Notes under the pieces: generated by a model
Seen by the model: only the letters and a program-made list of their open reading frames with translations
Told to the model about the DNA's origin: nothing
Database searches by the model: none
Assembly: GCF_030908545.1 (NCBI RefSeq)
Contig: NZ_CP133083.1
Span: forward strand, 124,001-188,000
Direction: 5' to 3'
Length of the DNA: 64,000 nt
Source: Nitrosomonas sp. sh817
GTDB taxonomy: Bacteria > Pseudomonadota > Gammaproteobacteria > Burkholderiales > Nitrosomonadaceae
Part shown: positions 8,978 through 20,377 of the stretch, in pieces
Numbering within the stretch: the first letter of the stretch is position 1
How the letters are laid out: the number at the start of each line of letters is the position of its first letter
Program-made: the position numbers and the translations under genes

Positions 8978-9469
8978 ATGAAGTTTTTAATCATCTTATC
9001 GGTTGCAGGATTGCTGACGGCATGCGCTCATTTTCCGGGTACGCAGCAAAATGCACAGCGCTTCGAAGAAAATTTCACCGGTGACCATGCAGGATTGGCG
9101 GAATGCGTGGTTATCAAATTGCAATCGGACGGCCGGTCGTTCTTGCGGCCGCTGCAATTCAGAAACCGGCAATTTCCGGATATTCACGCGTCGGAAATTC
9201 ATGCTTACGATACGCGTTATTTACGCGGTGCTATTGCCACGTACGCACCTTCCAATCCCGATGCCGTTCTGATTTATGGCAACCCGGCTGCGGAAGTGCA
9301 AACAGCCGATCAACGCAGCAAGAACGATCAAACGGCATACGCGTTTGCGTTGCTGTTGCAGCAAACCGATAACCGCACCGTGCAAGCATCTCTCAGAGGC
9401 GATGCGTTTTTCGGGCAAATCGCTTGGAAAATGTTGCAGTCGTGTGCGGCTTCTACTGCCAAACCTTAG
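8978..9469 (+). CDS. hypothetical lipoprotein
   Basis: Unrecognised lipoprotein of 163 residues. MKFLIILSVAGLLTACAHF is a clear lipoprotein signal with lipobox LLTAC (Cys at about residue 16). The mature part has no domain I recognise; it contains a conserved-looking VIYGNPAAEV stretch and Cys residues near both ends. The ATG at 8978 is preferred to the TTG at 8972. Its stop codon TAG (9467-9469) lies inside the left arm of the MITE-like repeat, so the last codons may have been shaped by that insertion. Confidence 0.65.
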   Translation: MKFLIILSVAGLLTACAHFPGTQQNAQRFEENFTGDHAGLAECVVIKLQSDGRSFLRPLQFRNRQFPDIHASEIHAYDTRYLRGAIATYAPSNPDAVLIYGNPAAEVQTADQRSKNDQTAYAFALLLQQTDNRTVQASLRGDAFFGQIAWKMLQSCAASTAKP

Positions 9470-9616
9470 GGAAGCGCTGATTAATTGACTGCACGAGCGA
9501 ATTGCTTCGTTGCGCGGTACTCACTCCCTCGCCTATCAGATTGATAGGTCTCGGTTGTTGCGTTCCGTGCGCCTCGCCCTTCATCACGTTCGTTGAATTA
9601 ATCAGCGCTTCCTTAG
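9465..9616. repeat. MITE-like palindromic repeat, about 150 bp
   Basis: A non-coding element bounded by near-perfect inverted repeats: left arm AGGGAAGCGCTGATTAATT (9468-9486) and right arm AATTAATCAGCGCTTCCTTA (9596-9615). Inside is a further palindrome CTATCAGATTGATAG around 9534-9548. It fills the whole space between two convergent genes and supplies the stop codons of both (TAG 9467-9469 on +, TAA 9613-9615 on -). This architecture suits a non-autonomous transposable element or a repeat acting as a bidirectional hairpin terminator. No transposase is encoded. Confidence 0.7.
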
Positions 9617-10449
9617 TTACTGTCACCGGATTTTGCCAGCAACATATCCAATGCGCGCGTGCTAAGAATACGTTTAAGAAAACCGAACAGATAAGTCGGG
9701 ACCGTGACGTAGTAGCGCGGCTTTGGATTTTCGGCTTCGAGTGCATGAATAACACGTTTCAGCACCGCTTCGGGCGGTAAGGTGAACGGCACGGCGGGTC
9801 CGGGTTTGTTCAACCGGGCCAATACGCCTTGGTATTTTTCGCGGTGGAAGCTATTCTCGATGTCGATATACTTTGCCAGCGCTTCAACCGCATTGGCGCG
9901 GAATTTGCTGGCAATCGGACCGGGTTCGATCAAGCTGACATGCACATTGCTGCCGCGCAATTCAAGCCGTAGCGTGTCGCTCAGCCCTTCGATAGCGTAT
10001 TTGGAAGCGTTGTACGCACCACGGAACGGTAATGCGACAAAACCCAGCACTGAGCTGTTCTGGATGATTCGCCCGTAACCTTGTTTGCGCATTACGGGGA
10101 TCGCTAGATTGGTTAATTCCTGCCAGCCGAAAACATTGGTTTCAAATTGTGCGCGCAACGCGTCGCGATGCAAATCTTCAACTGCGCCGGGCAAGCCGAA
10201 TGCGCCATTATTGAACAGCGCGTAGAGTTCCCCGCCGGTGCGCCGCAGCGTTTCTTCAAATGCAAAATGGATCGAATTGGAGTCGTTTAAGTCCAGCCGG
10301 AAGCTTTCGAAGCCTTCGGCAAGCAACGATTCGACACTATCGCGCTTTCTTGCAGTGGCAAATACCCGATAGCCTCGTTCACGCAGCCCTTTTGCGGCGC
10401 AATAGCCGATGCCGCTGGAGCAGCCAGTAATCAATATGGTTTTTGTCAT
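9613..10449 (-). CDS. SDR family oxidoreductase
   Basis: Short-chain dehydrogenase/reductase of 278 residues. Visible are the NAD(P)-binding glycine motif TGCSSGIG (residues 8-15), a basic residue cluster after beta-2 (TARKR) suggesting NADPH, the FNNGAFG version of the NNAG motif, the catalytic Ser in NSSVLGF and the YNASK catalytic Tyr-Lys pair. The C-terminal ~70 residues include a hydrophobic stretch (YYVTVPTYLFGFLKRIL) seen in SDRs acting on retinol, steroids or lipids. The substrate cannot be told. It is divergent from the DUF6164 gene. Confidence 0.85.
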   Translation of the reverse strand: MTKTILITGCSSGIGYCAAKGLRERGYRVFATARKRDSVESLLAEGFESFRLDLNDSNSIHFAFEETLRRTGGELYALFNNGAFGLPGAVEDLHRDALRAQFETNVFGWQELTNLAIPVMRKQGYGRIIQNSSVLGFVALPFRGAYNASKYAIEGLSDTLRLELRGSNVHVSLIEPGPIASKFRANAVEALAKYIDIENSFHREKYQGVLARLNKPGPAVPFTLPPEAVLKRVIHALEAENPKPRYYVTVPTYLFGFLKRILSTRALDMLLAKSGDSN

Positions 10450-10468
10450 TTATGTAATCAGTTAACGG

Positions 10469-10556
10469 TATAATTTTTAATGAGAAGATTGCTGGCTGTT
10501 TGAGATCGATCCTGCTGCAAAGCCAGCATCCGCCGCTATTGCGGCTTTGCTTTTTT
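10469..10556 (+). promoter_or_regulatory. leader with competing hairpins upstream of DUF6164 gene
   Basis: A TATAAT hexamer at 10469-10474 (no good -35) could start a transcript near 10481. Its leader can fold in two mutually exclusive ways. One is GCTGGCT (10491-10497) with AGCCAGC (10521-10527). The other is a terminator-like structure, GCAAAGCC (10517-10524) with GGCTTTGC (10543-10550), or the inner GCCGC-TATT-GCGGC, followed by six T residues (10551-10556). The two share AGCC. This looks like a transcription attenuator 28 bases upstream of the gene, or a short terminated RNA. Confidence 0.45.
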
Positions 10557-10583
10557 AGAAAATAACACAACCGAAGAGGGTTC

Positions 10584-10949
10584 ATGGCAAAAATTTTATT
10601 CCGCTTAAACAGTGTTCCTGACGACGAAGCAAACGATGTACGTGAGTTGCTGATCAAAAACGCGATTGATTTTTATGAAACATCGGCGGGCAATTGGGGG
10701 GTGTCGATAGCGGCGATCTGGTTGGAAGATGAAAACCAGTTCGACAGGGCTCGGGCATTGATCGATGTTTATCAGCATGAACGTACCTTACGGAAGCGGG
10801 CGGAGTATGAGCGATTGAAGCGTGAAGGTAAGCATCAAACATTTCTGGGCGCGGTGAGCGAGAAACCGGTTAGTTTTATGGTTCACTTGGCGCTGGCGGT
10901 GATGGTTCTGTATTTATCGGCGAAATTAGTGCTGGATCTGGCAGCATAG
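10584..10949 (+). CDS. DUF6164 family protein
   Basis: Protein of 121 residues with one C-terminal membrane helix (FMVHLALAVMVLYLSAKLVLDL, about residues 98-119). The N-terminal ~75 residues (AKILFRLNSVPDDEANDVRE, then FYETSAGNWGVS) look like a small ferredoxin-like regulatory fold, as in the signal-transducing DUF6164/DUF2007-like proteins. The function is unknown. The start ATG at 10584 is preceded by GAAGAGGG. The gene is downstream of the attenuator-like leader. Confidence 0.72.
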   Translation: MAKILFRLNSVPDDEANDVRELLIKNAIDFYETSAGNWGVSIAAIWLEDENQFDRARALIDVYQHERTLRKRAEYERLKREGKHQTFLGAVSEKPVSFMVHLALAVMVLYLSAKLVLDLAA

Positions 10950-11052
10950 ACAACTTTTATCAAGTCAACAATTTTTACTGTTTTATGCGGTATGATATCT
11001 GTCGAAAATCTGTTTTACCTCGCAACCTTTAATACTATTCAGGAGAAAAAAC

Positions 11053-11574
11053 ATGAAAAATGCAATTAAGACAATGATTTCGGTATTAGCTTTTACTCCA
11101 TTGCTGGTTCAGGCGGGAGGAGATCCCGAGCACGTTAAATTTCCGAAAGATTACGACAAAACGTTTACTCTGTATGCCACGATGAACCGTGCAAACCAGA
11201 CGCAACTGGCTAAGCTTTATGCCAATGAAGCGACTATATCCGGCTATCAACAAGGCAAGCATGGCGGATCGGGCGCTGTTGTGGTGATGGAGATTTATAC
11301 CCCGAAAAAAGACGCGGAAGGCAAGCCGATTCCCGGTAGCGATGGTCTGTTTGAAATAGATTCATTGGCAGCCGTTGCTGTGATGGAAAACAGGAACGAC
11401 TGGGATGCTTCTTTCCCGAAAGAAAACCGTACGGGTGATTGGGGTTTTGCGCTCTACAATCCGGATGGCAGCGTGAAAAGCAACGAACTGAATTGCGTTC
11501 AATGTCATACACCTTTGCAAGCGCAGGATTTCTTATTTACTTACCAGAAATTAGTTGATTTTGTGAAGAAATAA
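11053..11574 (+). CDS. cytochrome P460-family c-type haem protein, lacking the crosslinking Lys
   Basis: Periplasmic haem protein of 173 residues with a signal peptide (cleavage near LLVQA-GG, about residue 21) and one haem c motif CVQCH (residues 148-152) near the C-terminus, as in cytochrome P460 and cytochrome c'-beta. The pattern KDYDKTFTL, GSDGLFEID, TGDWGFALYN matches this fold. In Nitrosomonas europaea cytochrome P460, which oxidises hydroxylamine to N2O, a Lys (TVKEL, remembered as Lys70 of the mature protein) is crosslinked to haem; aligning by eye, this protein has Met79 there (VVVMEIY). It is therefore more likely a c'-beta-like NO-binding protein than a true P460. AGGAG precedes the ATG by 7 bases. 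Confidence 0.8.
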   Translation: MKNAIKTMISVLAFTPLLVQAGGDPEHVKFPKDYDKTFTLYATMNRANQTQLAKLYANEATISGYQQGKHGGSGAVVVMEIYTPKKDAEGKPIPGSDGLFEIDSLAAVAVMENRNDWDASFPKENRTGDWGFALYNPDGSVKSNELNCVQCHTPLQAQDFLFTYQKLVDFVKK

Positions 11575-11646
11575 TCAACTGCTGAACGAATTTGGCGGGT
11601 AGCTCCGGTTATCCGCCGATCATGCAACGAATAGCGTCATTACAGC

Positions 11647-12033
11647 ATGGACTCTGATCCTGAAAATCGGGTGGCGGTGACTGCTGTTATCAACCTGGAT
11701 AAATTGGATGCGTTACGCCAGCTGGATCCGGCGGGTAGCGCCGGGATACTAAAAAAATTAATCGGTATTTTTTTAGTATCTGCGCCCGAGTTTGTCATTA
11801 AAATCGAAGCAGCCATTCAAGCAGGAGATCACGCTGGGCTTGTCCGTACGGCGCACTCATTGCGATCAAGCGCAGCCAATGTGGGTGCTGAAAAACTTTT
11901 CGAAATTTGCCGGTTGCTGGAAGAATCCGATAGTCATGCGCAAAACAATGACATGGTGAGTTTGTTATCGAGATTGCAGTATGAATTCCGGTTAGTGATG
12001 AAAGCATTGCAACAATTACAGCAGAATTTATGA
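11647..12033 (+). CDS. stand-alone histidine phosphotransfer (Hpt) domain protein
   Basis: A 128-residue protein consisting of a single Hpt four-helix domain. The phosphorylatable His is H70 in TAHSLRSSAANVGA, the usual HxLKxxxxxxGA pattern with Arg in place of Lys. It would relay phosphate between a hybrid histidine kinase and a response regulator, neither of which is next to it. It lies between the P460-like cytochrome and a thiolase, on the same strand. No Shine-Dalgarno sequence stands out before the ATG. Confidence 0.85.
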   Translation: MDSDPENRVAVTAVINLDKLDALRQLDPAGSAGILKKLIGIFLVSAPEFVIKIEAAIQAGDHAGLVRTAHSLRSSAANVGAEKLFEICRLLEESDSHAQNNDMVSLLSRLQYEFRLVMKALQQLQQNL

Positions 12034-12090
12034 GAAAGTGATTGAGCTTGTTGTTGAAATGGCAAAAAGAATTTGAAGCCTTATGAAATC

Positions 12091-13275
12091 ATGCGAGAAG
12101 TTGTCATATTAAGTGGCGTGCGAACGGCAATCGGCGATTACGGCGGTTCGCTGAAAGATATCGCTCCCGTTGACTTGGCGGCTCAAGTAGTCGGTGAAGT
12201 AATCCGTCGTGCCCAGGTGGATGTAACGGAAGTCGGGCATCTGGTGTTCGGTCATGTTATTCATACGGAAGCGCGCGATATGTATCTGGCTCGTGTGGCT
12301 GCTATTCAAGGCGGGTTGCCGCAGCATGTTCCGGCGCTGAACGTGAACCGGCTATGCGGTAGCGGGTTGCAGGCGATTATCTCTGCGACGCAAACCATCC
12401 TGCTGCAGGATACCGATGTGGCGGTGGCTGGCGGCGCTGAATCCATGAGCCGCGGCGGTTATTTGTTGCCGGCATTGCGCTGGGGGCAACGCATGAATGA
12501 TGGTGGTACTGTCGATATGATGGTAGGTGCGCTGACGGATCCTTTCGATCGTGTGCACATGGGTATTACCGCTGAGAATATCGCATCGAAATGGCAAATC
12601 GGACGGCAGGAGCAGGATACCTATGCCGTTGAAAGCCATCGCCGCGCGGTGCGGGCGATCAAGAATGGTTATTTTAAGGCGCAAATTTTGCCAATCGAAA
12701 TTTCAAATCGCAAAGGAACAATCGTCTTTGATACGGATGAGCATCCTCGAGAAGGCGCGAATATTGATGATCTCGCTAAATTAAGACCCGCTTTCCAACG
12801 GGAGGGGACGGTCACCGCAGGGAATGCCTCAGGTATTAACGATTGTGCTGCTGCTTTGGTATTGATGGAAAAGGGCGCGGCATTGAAGCGGAAATTAAAA
12901 CCGATGGCGCGGTTGATTGCCTATGGTCATGCCGGTGTGGATCCGAAGTTCATGGGCATGGGGCCGGTGCCCGCTGTGCAGAATGCGCTGCGGCGAGCGA
13001 GGCTTAAAATTTCAGATATGGATGTTATTGAATCCAACGAAGCTTTTGCGGTTCAAGCATGTGCAGTAGCAAAAGAATTGCATTTTAATCCTGAAAAAAC
13101 AAACCCTAACGGCGGTGCCGTGGCATTAGGCCATCCCATAGGCGCGACAGGTTCGATTCTTGCGATCAAAGCGATTTATGAGCTGCACCGTATTGATGGA
13201 CGTTATGCGCTGGTAACCATGTGTATTGGCGGCGGCCAGGGGATTGCAGCCATATTTGAAAAACTCGAAATTTAA
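12091..13275 (+). CDS. acetyl-CoA acetyltransferase (thiolase)
   Basis: Thiolase of 394 residues, condensing or cleaving acyl-CoA. It carries the nucleophile Cys in [13 protein letters not shown], the AGGAESMSR motif, the SNEAFAVQ motif with Asn-Glu, the catalytic His in [17 protein letters not shown] and the second Cys in [11 protein letters not shown]. It resembles PhaA/AtoB-type enzymes; a specific pathway (fatty acid breakdown or PHB) cannot be fixed because no partner gene is adjacent. The frame extends upstream to a TTG at 12073, but the ATG at 12091 gives the standard [15 protein letters not shown] start. Confidence 0.9.
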   Translation: MREVVILSGVRTAIGDYGGSLKDIAPVDLAAQVVGEVIRRAQVDVTEVGHLVFGHVIHTEARDMYLARVAAIQGGLPQHVPALNVNRLCGSGLQAIISATQTILLQDTDVAVAGGAESMSRGGYLLPALRWGQRMNDGGTVDMMVGALTDPFDRVHMGITAENIASKWQIGRQEQDTYAVESHRRAVRAIKNGYFKAQILPIEISNRKGTIVFDTDEHPREGANIDDLAKLRPAFQREGTVTAGNASGINDCAAALVLMEKGAALKRKLKPMARLIAYGHAGVDPKFMGMGPVPAVQNALRRARLKISDMDVIESNEAFAVQACAVAKELHFNPEKTNPNGGAVALGHPIGATGSILAIKAIYELHRIDGRYALVTMCIGGGQGIAAIFEKLEI

Positions 13276-13315
13276 TTTGCGGCGCGGTACAAAAGGTTTC
13301 TAAAGGAATTCTACG

Positions 13316-13344
13316 TTGACTGCATAGCATTATTAGACTATAGT
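13316..13344 (+). promoter_or_regulatory. sigma-70 promoter of the atp operon
   Basis: TTGACT (13316-13321), a 17-base spacer and TATAGT (13339-13344), 54 bases upstream of the atpI start. Both hexamers are close to consensus and the spacing is optimal, so this is the likely housekeeping promoter of atpIBEFHAGDC. Confidence 0.75.
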
Positions 13345-13397
13345 TGCGGTTTTTTTAAGTGCAGTTATGCTGTCTGTTCCGAAGGCAGGTGGAAAGC

Positions 13398-13784
13398 ATG
13401 TCTTGGATTAAGAATAGACCACTTAAAATTGTCCTTCGCATTCAGTTGTTGGTCACGTTAATTGCAGCGTCAGTTTTCTGGATTATGACGGATTTGCATG
13501 GCGGAATTTCAGCGCTGCTTGGTGGACTGATAAGCGTAATTACGACTGCAGCATACGCAGTAATGGTGTCCCAGCATAGCGGTTTTACGGCGGGTGCAGC
13601 ACTCAGAACGGCGTTGAGAGCAGAAGCTGTCAAAATAATCTTGACGATCGGTTTTTTGTGGGTTGTTTTTAAATGCTACGAAAGCGTTAATGCATTTGTA
13701 TTTATTGGAACTTTTATACTGATTGTTCTGATTTATAGTTTGGCGCTTTTGATTGCAGATGATACAAAGTCAAAAATAAGATAA
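13398..13784 (+). CDS. atpI: ATP synthase subunit I
   Basis: AtpI is a small membrane protein that helps c-ring assembly and is encoded first in atp operons. The 128-residue product has four hydrophobic segments with the pattern GGISALLGGLISVITTAAYAV and LIYSLALLIADD, and its place immediately before atpB confirms it. Start at 13398 follows CAGGTGGA; the frame opens earlier at 13359 without a ribosome site. This family diverges fast, so position carries much of the evidence. Confidence 0.88.
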   Translation: MSWIKNRPLKIVLRIQLLVTLIAASVFWIMTDLHGGISALLGGLISVITTAAYAVMVSQHSGFTAGAALRTALRAEAVKIILTIGFLWVVFKCYESVNAFVFIGTFILIVLIYSLALLIADDTKSKIR

Positions 13785-13810
13785 ATTCTTCATAGCGAAA
13801 TAGGCAGTAC

Positions 13811-14620
13811 ATGGCATCCGAAACAGAACTTACTCCAACATCATACATTGATCATCACCTAACCTATTTAACAGCGAAAGTAAGTGAAGGTTCATTCTGG
13901 GTACTTCATGTTGATACATTGGTTACTTCCATAATCCTTGGCGTCATTAGCTTTGGTTTTATATGGCTGGTTGTGCGTAAAGCGACTCCGGGAGTTCCCT
14001 CAAAAACCCAGGCATTCGTCGAATTGGCTGTTGAGTTTATTGATAATGAGGTGAAGAACACCTTCCATGGTAATCGGCATGCGTTGGTGGCACCCATGGC
14101 ACTAACTATATTCGTGTGGGTGCTGATGATGAATGCCATGGATATTTTGCCAATCGATATTATGGCATGGATTACTGAAAATGTTTTTGGTATGCATAAT
14201 TGGAAAATTGTGCCGACGACCGATGTCAATACAACCTTTGCTCTAGCATTGTCAGTTTGGTTTTTGATGCTTTTCTTCAATGTAAAAGTAAAAGGGATCG
14301 GCGGGTGGATGCATGAGCTTTTCTGTACGCCATTCGGAAAGAGTCCATTGCTGTGGATATTAAATTTGCTATTCAATTTTATTGAATACGTATCCAAGCC
14401 ACTTTCACATTCATTGCGGTTATTTGGAAATATTTATGCCGGTGAAATTATATTTTTGCTGTTGGGAATGTGGGCGGCAACGGGTGTGTCAGGTACTATC
14501 TTTGGGGCAATTCTGGGTGCTGGCTGGGCGATTTTCCACATTCTGATTGTGACTTTGCAGGCCTTTATCTTTATGATGCTGACAGTGGTTTATATCTCAA
14601 TGGCGCATGAGTCTCATTAA
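13811..14620 (+). CDS. atpB: ATP synthase F0 subunit a
   Basis: Stator subunit of the proton channel, 269 residues with five to six membrane helices. The essential Arg lies in [16 protein letters not shown] (about residues 197-212), followed by the C-terminal helix [19 protein letters not shown]. Second gene of the complete atp operon, 26 bases after atpI. Confidence 0.97.
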   Translation: MASETELTPTSYIDHHLTYLTAKVSEGSFWVLHVDTLVTSIILGVISFGFIWLVVRKATPGVPSKTQAFVELAVEFIDNEVKNTFHGNRHALVAPMALTIFVWVLMMNAMDILPIDIMAWITENVFGMHNWKIVPTTDVNTTFALALSVWFLMLFFNVKVKGIGGWMHELFCTPFGKSPLLWILNLLFNFIEYVSKPLSHSLRLFGNIYAGEIIFLLLGMWAATGVSGTIFGAILGAGWAIFHILIVTLQAFIFMMLTVVYISMAHESH

Positions 14621-14660
14621 AATCTAAAGTTTTTTTGTTGTATTTCATTAATCTTTATAG

Positions 14661-14945
<285 letters not shown>

Positions 14946-14982
14946 AAGTTTCATTGTTTCAATCTGAGTTTATAGGCTTGTC

Positions 14983-15456
14983 ATGAATATTAACTTTACT
15001 TTAATTTCTCAGGCGGTAGCCTTCTCCGTTTTTATTTGGTTCACTGTTAAATATGTATGGCCGCCATTGTTGCGTGCGATTGAGGAAAGACAAAAAACAA
15101 TTGCAGATGGATTGGCCGCGGGAGAGCGCGGACGCCATGAGCTGGAGTTAGCGAGTCAACGTTCGTCCGATGTATTAAAAGAAGCGAAACAAAAGGCATC
15201 GGAAATAATAGTTCAAGCTGAGAAGCGTGCTTCAGAGCTTATTGAAGAAGCCAAAAAAGCTGCAAAAGAGGAAGGCGATCGGATTGTTGCAGGCGCAAAA
15301 GCGGAAATTGAGCATGAGATGTTCAGTGCAAAAGAAGTGTTGAGACAACAAGTTGCGGATATCGCGCTTGCAGGAGCAGCAAAGATTTTGCGGCGCGAGA
15401 TAGATGCAAATGCACATGCAGAGTTACTTAATACGATACGGGATGATCTAAAATAA
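14983..15456 (+). CDS. atpF: ATP synthase F0 subunit b
   Basis: Peripheral stalk subunit of 157 residues: one N-terminal membrane helix (about residues 5-26, [20 protein letters not shown]) and a long Ala/Glu/Lys coiled coil. Normal length (E. coli 156). Its last base overlaps the first base of atpH. Confidence 0.96.
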   Translation: MNINFTLISQAVAFSVFIWFTVKYVWPPLLRAIEERQKTIADGLAAGERGRHELELASQRSSDVLKEAKQKASEIIVQAEKRASELIEEAKKAAKEEGDRIVAGAKAEIEHEMFSAKEVLRQQVADIALAGAAKILRREIDANAHAELLNTIRDDLK

Positions 15457-15992
15457 TGGCAGAAGCAATTACAGTTGCCAGACCTTACGCAGAAGCAGTT
15501 TTTAGGCTTGCCTTAGAAAGTAAGGACCTGTCTCAGTGGTCTAAGATATTGCAGATTGCCGCCGAAATAGCTCAAGATGATCAGATCAAGTTGCTGGTAG
15601 GAAATCCATTGGTGTCAGCAATACAATTGAGTGAGCTAATCCTTGAAATTGGCGGAAAAAAATTTACGCGGGAAGCTCGCAATTTTATCAAGCTAATGGT
15701 TGAGAACAAGCGAGTGCATGTGATGCCCCAAGTGATGGAATTATTTGAGCAACTAAAAGCACAGCACGAAGGCGTATTGGAAGCGAAGATCATTACAGCT
15801 TTTAAACTGGAAGGCGGGCAGCTGGATAAATTGGTAACTGATTTAGAGAAAAAATTCAATCGCAAGGTTGAGGCTCAAGTGAGTGTGGATCCCGAAATAA
15901 TTGGTGGTGTGAAGGTTGAAATAGGTGATGAAATTTTCGATGCTTCTGTACGTGGAAAACTTGAAGCAATGACCATTGCCCTTAAAAGCTAG
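15456..15992 (+). CDS. atpH: ATP synthase F1 subunit delta
   Basis: Peripheral stalk protein of 178 residues linking F1 to subunit b. The N-terminal [12 protein letters not shown] start and the C-terminal [25 protein letters not shown] are both diagnostic. It starts on the final A of the atpF stop codon region, so the two are translationally coupled. Confidence 0.96.
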   Translation: MAEAITVARPYAEAVFRLALESKDLSQWSKILQIAAEIAQDDQIKLLVGNPLVSAIQLSELILEIGGKKFTREARNFIKLMVENKRVHVMPQVMELFEQLKAQHEGVLEAKIITAFKLEGGQLDKLVTDLEKKFNRKVEAQVSVDPEIIGGVKVEIGDEIFDASVRGKLEAMTIALKS

Positions 15993-16003
15993 GAGTTAAT
16001 AAA

Positions 16004-17545
16004 ATGCAGTTAAATCCATCCGAAATCAGTGAATTGATTAAGAAAAGGATAGAAGGACTAACAGATACGGCAGAAGTCCGTACGCAAGGTACCATTGTTT
16101 CCGTAACAGACGGGATTGTTCGCATTCACGGTTTATCGGATGTGATGCAGGGCGAAATGCTGGAGTTTCCGAATAACACCTATGGATTGGCACTGAATCT
16201 GGAAAGAGATTCTGTGGGTGCAGTTATTTTAGGTGCGTACGAGCATATTCGGGAAGGCGATACTGCTAAATGTACAGGACGTATTCTTGAAGTTCCGGTA
16301 GGTGAAGGCCTGTTGGGTAGAGTTGTGAACGCTCTGGGACAACCGATCGATGGTAAAGGACCAATTACGGCTGCGCGATCTGAACCCATAGAAAAAATTG
16401 CCCCGGGTGTTATCTGGAGACAGTCTGTTGATCAACCGGTGCAAACCGGATTGAAGTCTGTAGATTCGATGGTGCCTGTGGGCCGCGGGCAAAGGGAATT
16501 AATCATTGGTGACCGGCAAACGGGTAAAACCGCGGTGGCAATTGATGCGATCTTGAATCAAAAAGGTCAGAACATGATGTGTATCTATGTTGCTGTTGGT
16601 CAGAAAGCATCTTCAATTGCAAATGTGGTTCGTAAATTAGAAGAGCGCGGAGCAATGGCGTACACGATTGTGGTTGCTGCAACTGCTTCGGAATCTGCAG
16701 CAATGCAATTTATCGCGCCTTATTCGGGTTGTACCATGGGCGAGTATTTCCGGGATAGAGGGCAGGATGCGCTGATTATATATGATGACTTGACAAAGCA
16801 GGCTTGGGCATATCGCCAAATCTCACTATTGCTGAGACGTCCGCCTGGTCGGGAAGCTTACCCGGGGGATGTGTTTTATCTTCACTCACGCTTGCTTGAA
16901 AGGGCTGCTAGAGTCAGTGCGGCCTATGTCGAGAAAGAAACAAATGGGCAGATAAAAGGAAGAACGGGTTCACTGACGGCTTTGCCGATCATCGAAACGC
17001 AAGCGGGTGACGTAACAGCATTCGTTCCAACAAATGTTATTTCGATTACTGACGGGCAAATTTTTCTTGAAACAGATTTGTTTAATGCGGGTATTCGCCC
17101 CGCGATTAACGCGGGTGTTTCTGTATCACGTGTAGGCGGTGCGGCGCAGACGAAAGTTATTAAGAAACTTGGCGGTGGCATTCGGTTAGCACTAGCGCAG
17201 TATCGTGAGCTTGCGGCATTTGCTCAATTTGCATCGGATCTTGACGAAGCGACCCGAAAGCAGCTTGAGCGCGGAAAAATGGCTACAGAACTTATGAAGC
17301 AACCTCAATATGCTACGCTCAGCGTATCGGAAATGGCACTGACATTGTATGCCATCAATAATGGTTATTATGATGATGTAGAAGTGAATCGTGCTTTGGC
17401 ATTTGAAGCTGCTTTGAAGAGCTATATTCGGGCTCAGCACGGTGCAATCTTAGACAAGATTGAGCAAAGCAAAGAGCTGGATGCCGAAACTGATAAAGCT
17501 TTAGCATCAGCAATTCAAGAATTTAAGCAAAGTGGAACATATTAG
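16004..17545 (+). CDS. atpA: ATP synthase F1 subunit alpha
   Basis: Non-catalytic nucleotide-binding subunit of 513 residues. Walker A is [13 protein letters not shown] (about 169-181), Walker B-like [11 protein letters not shown], and the alpha-specific [16 protein letters not shown] and [20 protein letters not shown] segments are present. GGAG stands 9 bases before the ATG. Length equals E. coli AtpA (513). Confidence 0.98.
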   Translation: MQLNPSEISELIKKRIEGLTDTAEVRTQGTIVSVTDGIVRIHGLSDVMQGEMLEFPNNTYGLALNLERDSVGAVILGAYEHIREGDTAKCTGRILEVPVGEGLLGRVVNALGQPIDGKGPITAARSEPIEKIAPGVIWRQSVDQPVQTGLKSVDSMVPVGRGQRELIIGDRQTGKTAVAIDAILNQKGQNMMCIYVAVGQKASSIANVVRKLEERGAMAYTIVVAATASESAAMQFIAPYSGCTMGEYFRDRGQDALIIYDDLTKQAWAYRQISLLLRRPPGREAYPGDVFYLHSRLLERAARVSAAYVEKETNGQIKGRTGSLTALPIIETQAGDVTAFVPTNVISITDGQIFLETDLFNAGIRPAINAGVSVSRVGGAAQTKVIKKLGGGIRLALAQYRELAAFAQFASDLDEATRKQLERGKMATELMKQPQYATLSVSEMALTLYAINNGYYDDVEVNRALAFEAALKSYIRAQHGAILDKIEQSKELDAETDKALASAIQEFKQSGTY

Positions 17546-17547
17546 CA

Positions 17548-18432
17548 ATGGCTGGTAGCAGAGAGATACGAAACAAGATAAAGAGCGTTAAAAATACGCA
17601 AAAGATTACGCGCGCTATGGAAATGGTGGCGGCATCGAAAATGCGTAAAGCTCAAGATCGTATGAAAAAAGCACGGCCTTATGGCGAAAAAATTCGGGAT
17701 GTCGCAGCTCATATGAGTCGAGCTAATACCGAATATCGCCATCCTTTCTTGATAGAACGTGATACGGTTAAACGGATTGGCGTAATTATCGTTACATCAG
17801 ACAAAGGCCTGTGCGGTGGTTTGAACACCAATATACTGCGTAAAGCTGTGAATCAGATGAAGCGTTGGCAAGCAGAAGGCGAACAAGTAGAAGTAAGCTG
17901 CATCGGCAATAAAGGCTTGGGGTTTATGAGCCGGATAGGTGCAAATGTAATTTCACAAGTTGTCGCACTCGGAGATACGCCAGATATAGAGAAACTCATT
18001 GGAGCGGTAAAAGTGGTGCTAGATGGGTATACGCAGGATCGCTTCGATCGTGTATTTATTTTTTATAACCGTTTTATCAATACAATGAAGCAAGAACCGA
18101 TCATGGAACAACTGCTTCCATTGACGGATGAACGAATACAGGGTTCTGAATCATCTGGTGAGAAAGTAAAAACAGCGTGGGATTACATTTATGAACCTGA
18201 GGCGAAGCCGGTGATTGATGATGTTATGGTGCGCTATGTTGAGGCTCTGATCTATCAAGCTGTAGCTGAGAACATGGCATCTGAGCAATCGGCTCGAATG
18301 GTGGCAATGAAAGCAGCATCTGATAATGCAGGAAATGTCATAGATGAGTTGACATTAATTTATAACAAGTCTCGACAAGCAGCAATTACAAAAGAATTGT
18401 CCGAAATCGTCGGGGGCGCTGCAGCCGTTTAA
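17548..18432 (+). CDS. atpG: ATP synthase F1 subunit gamma
   Basis: Central rotor shaft subunit of 294 residues. The N-terminal helix starts [20 protein letters not shown] and the C-terminal helix ends in [25 protein letters not shown], both hallmarks of the family. It begins three bases after the atpA stop codon, fitting tight operon packing. Confidence 0.97.
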   Translation: MAGSREIRNKIKSVKNTQKITRAMEMVAASKMRKAQDRMKKARPYGEKIRDVAAHMSRANTEYRHPFLIERDTVKRIGVIIVTSDKGLCGGLNTNILRKAVNQMKRWQAEGEQVEVSCIGNKGLGFMSRIGANVISQVVALGDTPDIEKLIGAVKVVLDGYTQDRFDRVFIFYNRFINTMKQEPIMEQLLPLTDERIQGSESSGEKVKTAWDYIYEPEAKPVIDDVMVRYVEALIYQAVAENMASEQSARMVAMKAASDNAGNVIDELTLIYNKSRQAAITKELSEIVGGAAAV

Positions 18433-18452
18433 AAATTTTTGTATTAGTTTAG

Positions 18453-19841
<1,389 letters not shown>

Positions 19842-19856
19842 TTTTCGAGTGATGTA

Positions 19857-20279
19857 ATGGGAACTGTATTTCATCTGGATATCGTAAGCGCCGAGGAATC
19901 AATTTATTCCGGACCAGTGGAATTTCTGGTGGCACCTGCTCAAATGGGCGAAGTGGGTATTTATCCGCGGCATACGCCACTATTGACAAGAATAAACTCA
20001 GGCATGGTTCGTATCAAAGCACAGTTAAAAGATGAAGAATTGGTGTATGTTTCTGGAGGTGTGCTCGAAGTTCAACCTGATGTAGTAACTATTCTTGCAG
20101 ATACAGCGGTTAGAAGCCACGATCTGGATGAAGCTAAAGCGATCGAAGCGAAACGAGCAGCTGAAGAAGCGATGAAGAATCGGGAATCTGAGTTGGATTA
20201 TGCTAAAGCACAGGCGGAATTGATAGAAGCTATGGCACAGTTAGCGGCAATCGACAAGTTAAGAAAACGCAGGCATTAA
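19857..20279 (+). CDS. atpC: ATP synthase F1 subunit epsilon
   Basis: Rotor subunit of 140 residues that regulates ATP hydrolysis. The N-terminal beta sandwich has [22 protein letters not shown] and [21 protein letters not shown]; the C-terminal helical pair is Ala/Glu-rich. Last gene of the operon, followed 21 bases later by a strong terminator. Confidence 0.96.
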   Translation: MGTVFHLDIVSAEESIYSGPVEFLVAPAQMGEVGIYPRHTPLLTRINSGMVRIKAQLKDEELVYVSGGVLEVQPDVVTILADTAVRSHDLDEAKAIEAKRAAEEAMKNRESELDYAKAQAELIEAMAQLAAIDKLRKRRH

Positions 20280-20294
20280 GAATATTTTTTTAAC

Positions 20295-20322
20295 AAAAAA
20301 GGCGACTTAAGTCGCCTTTTTT
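20295..20322 (+). terminator. Rho-independent terminator of the atp operon
   Basis: Perfect 16-base palindrome GGCGACTTAAGTCGCC (20301-20316) flanked by six A residues upstream and six T residues downstream (20317-20322), so the stem can extend through A-T pairs. It separates atpC from glmU and could work in both directions. Confidence 0.92.
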
Positions 20323-20377
20323 GTTTCTATCATTTGCGTGTGATTATAGAATAGATACATTTCTTTTAAATGTAACA

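Noticed and set aside
10469-10556. Known riboswitch class in the DUF6164 leader
   Set aside because: No conserved aptamer core that I recognise; only the competing hairpins are supported.
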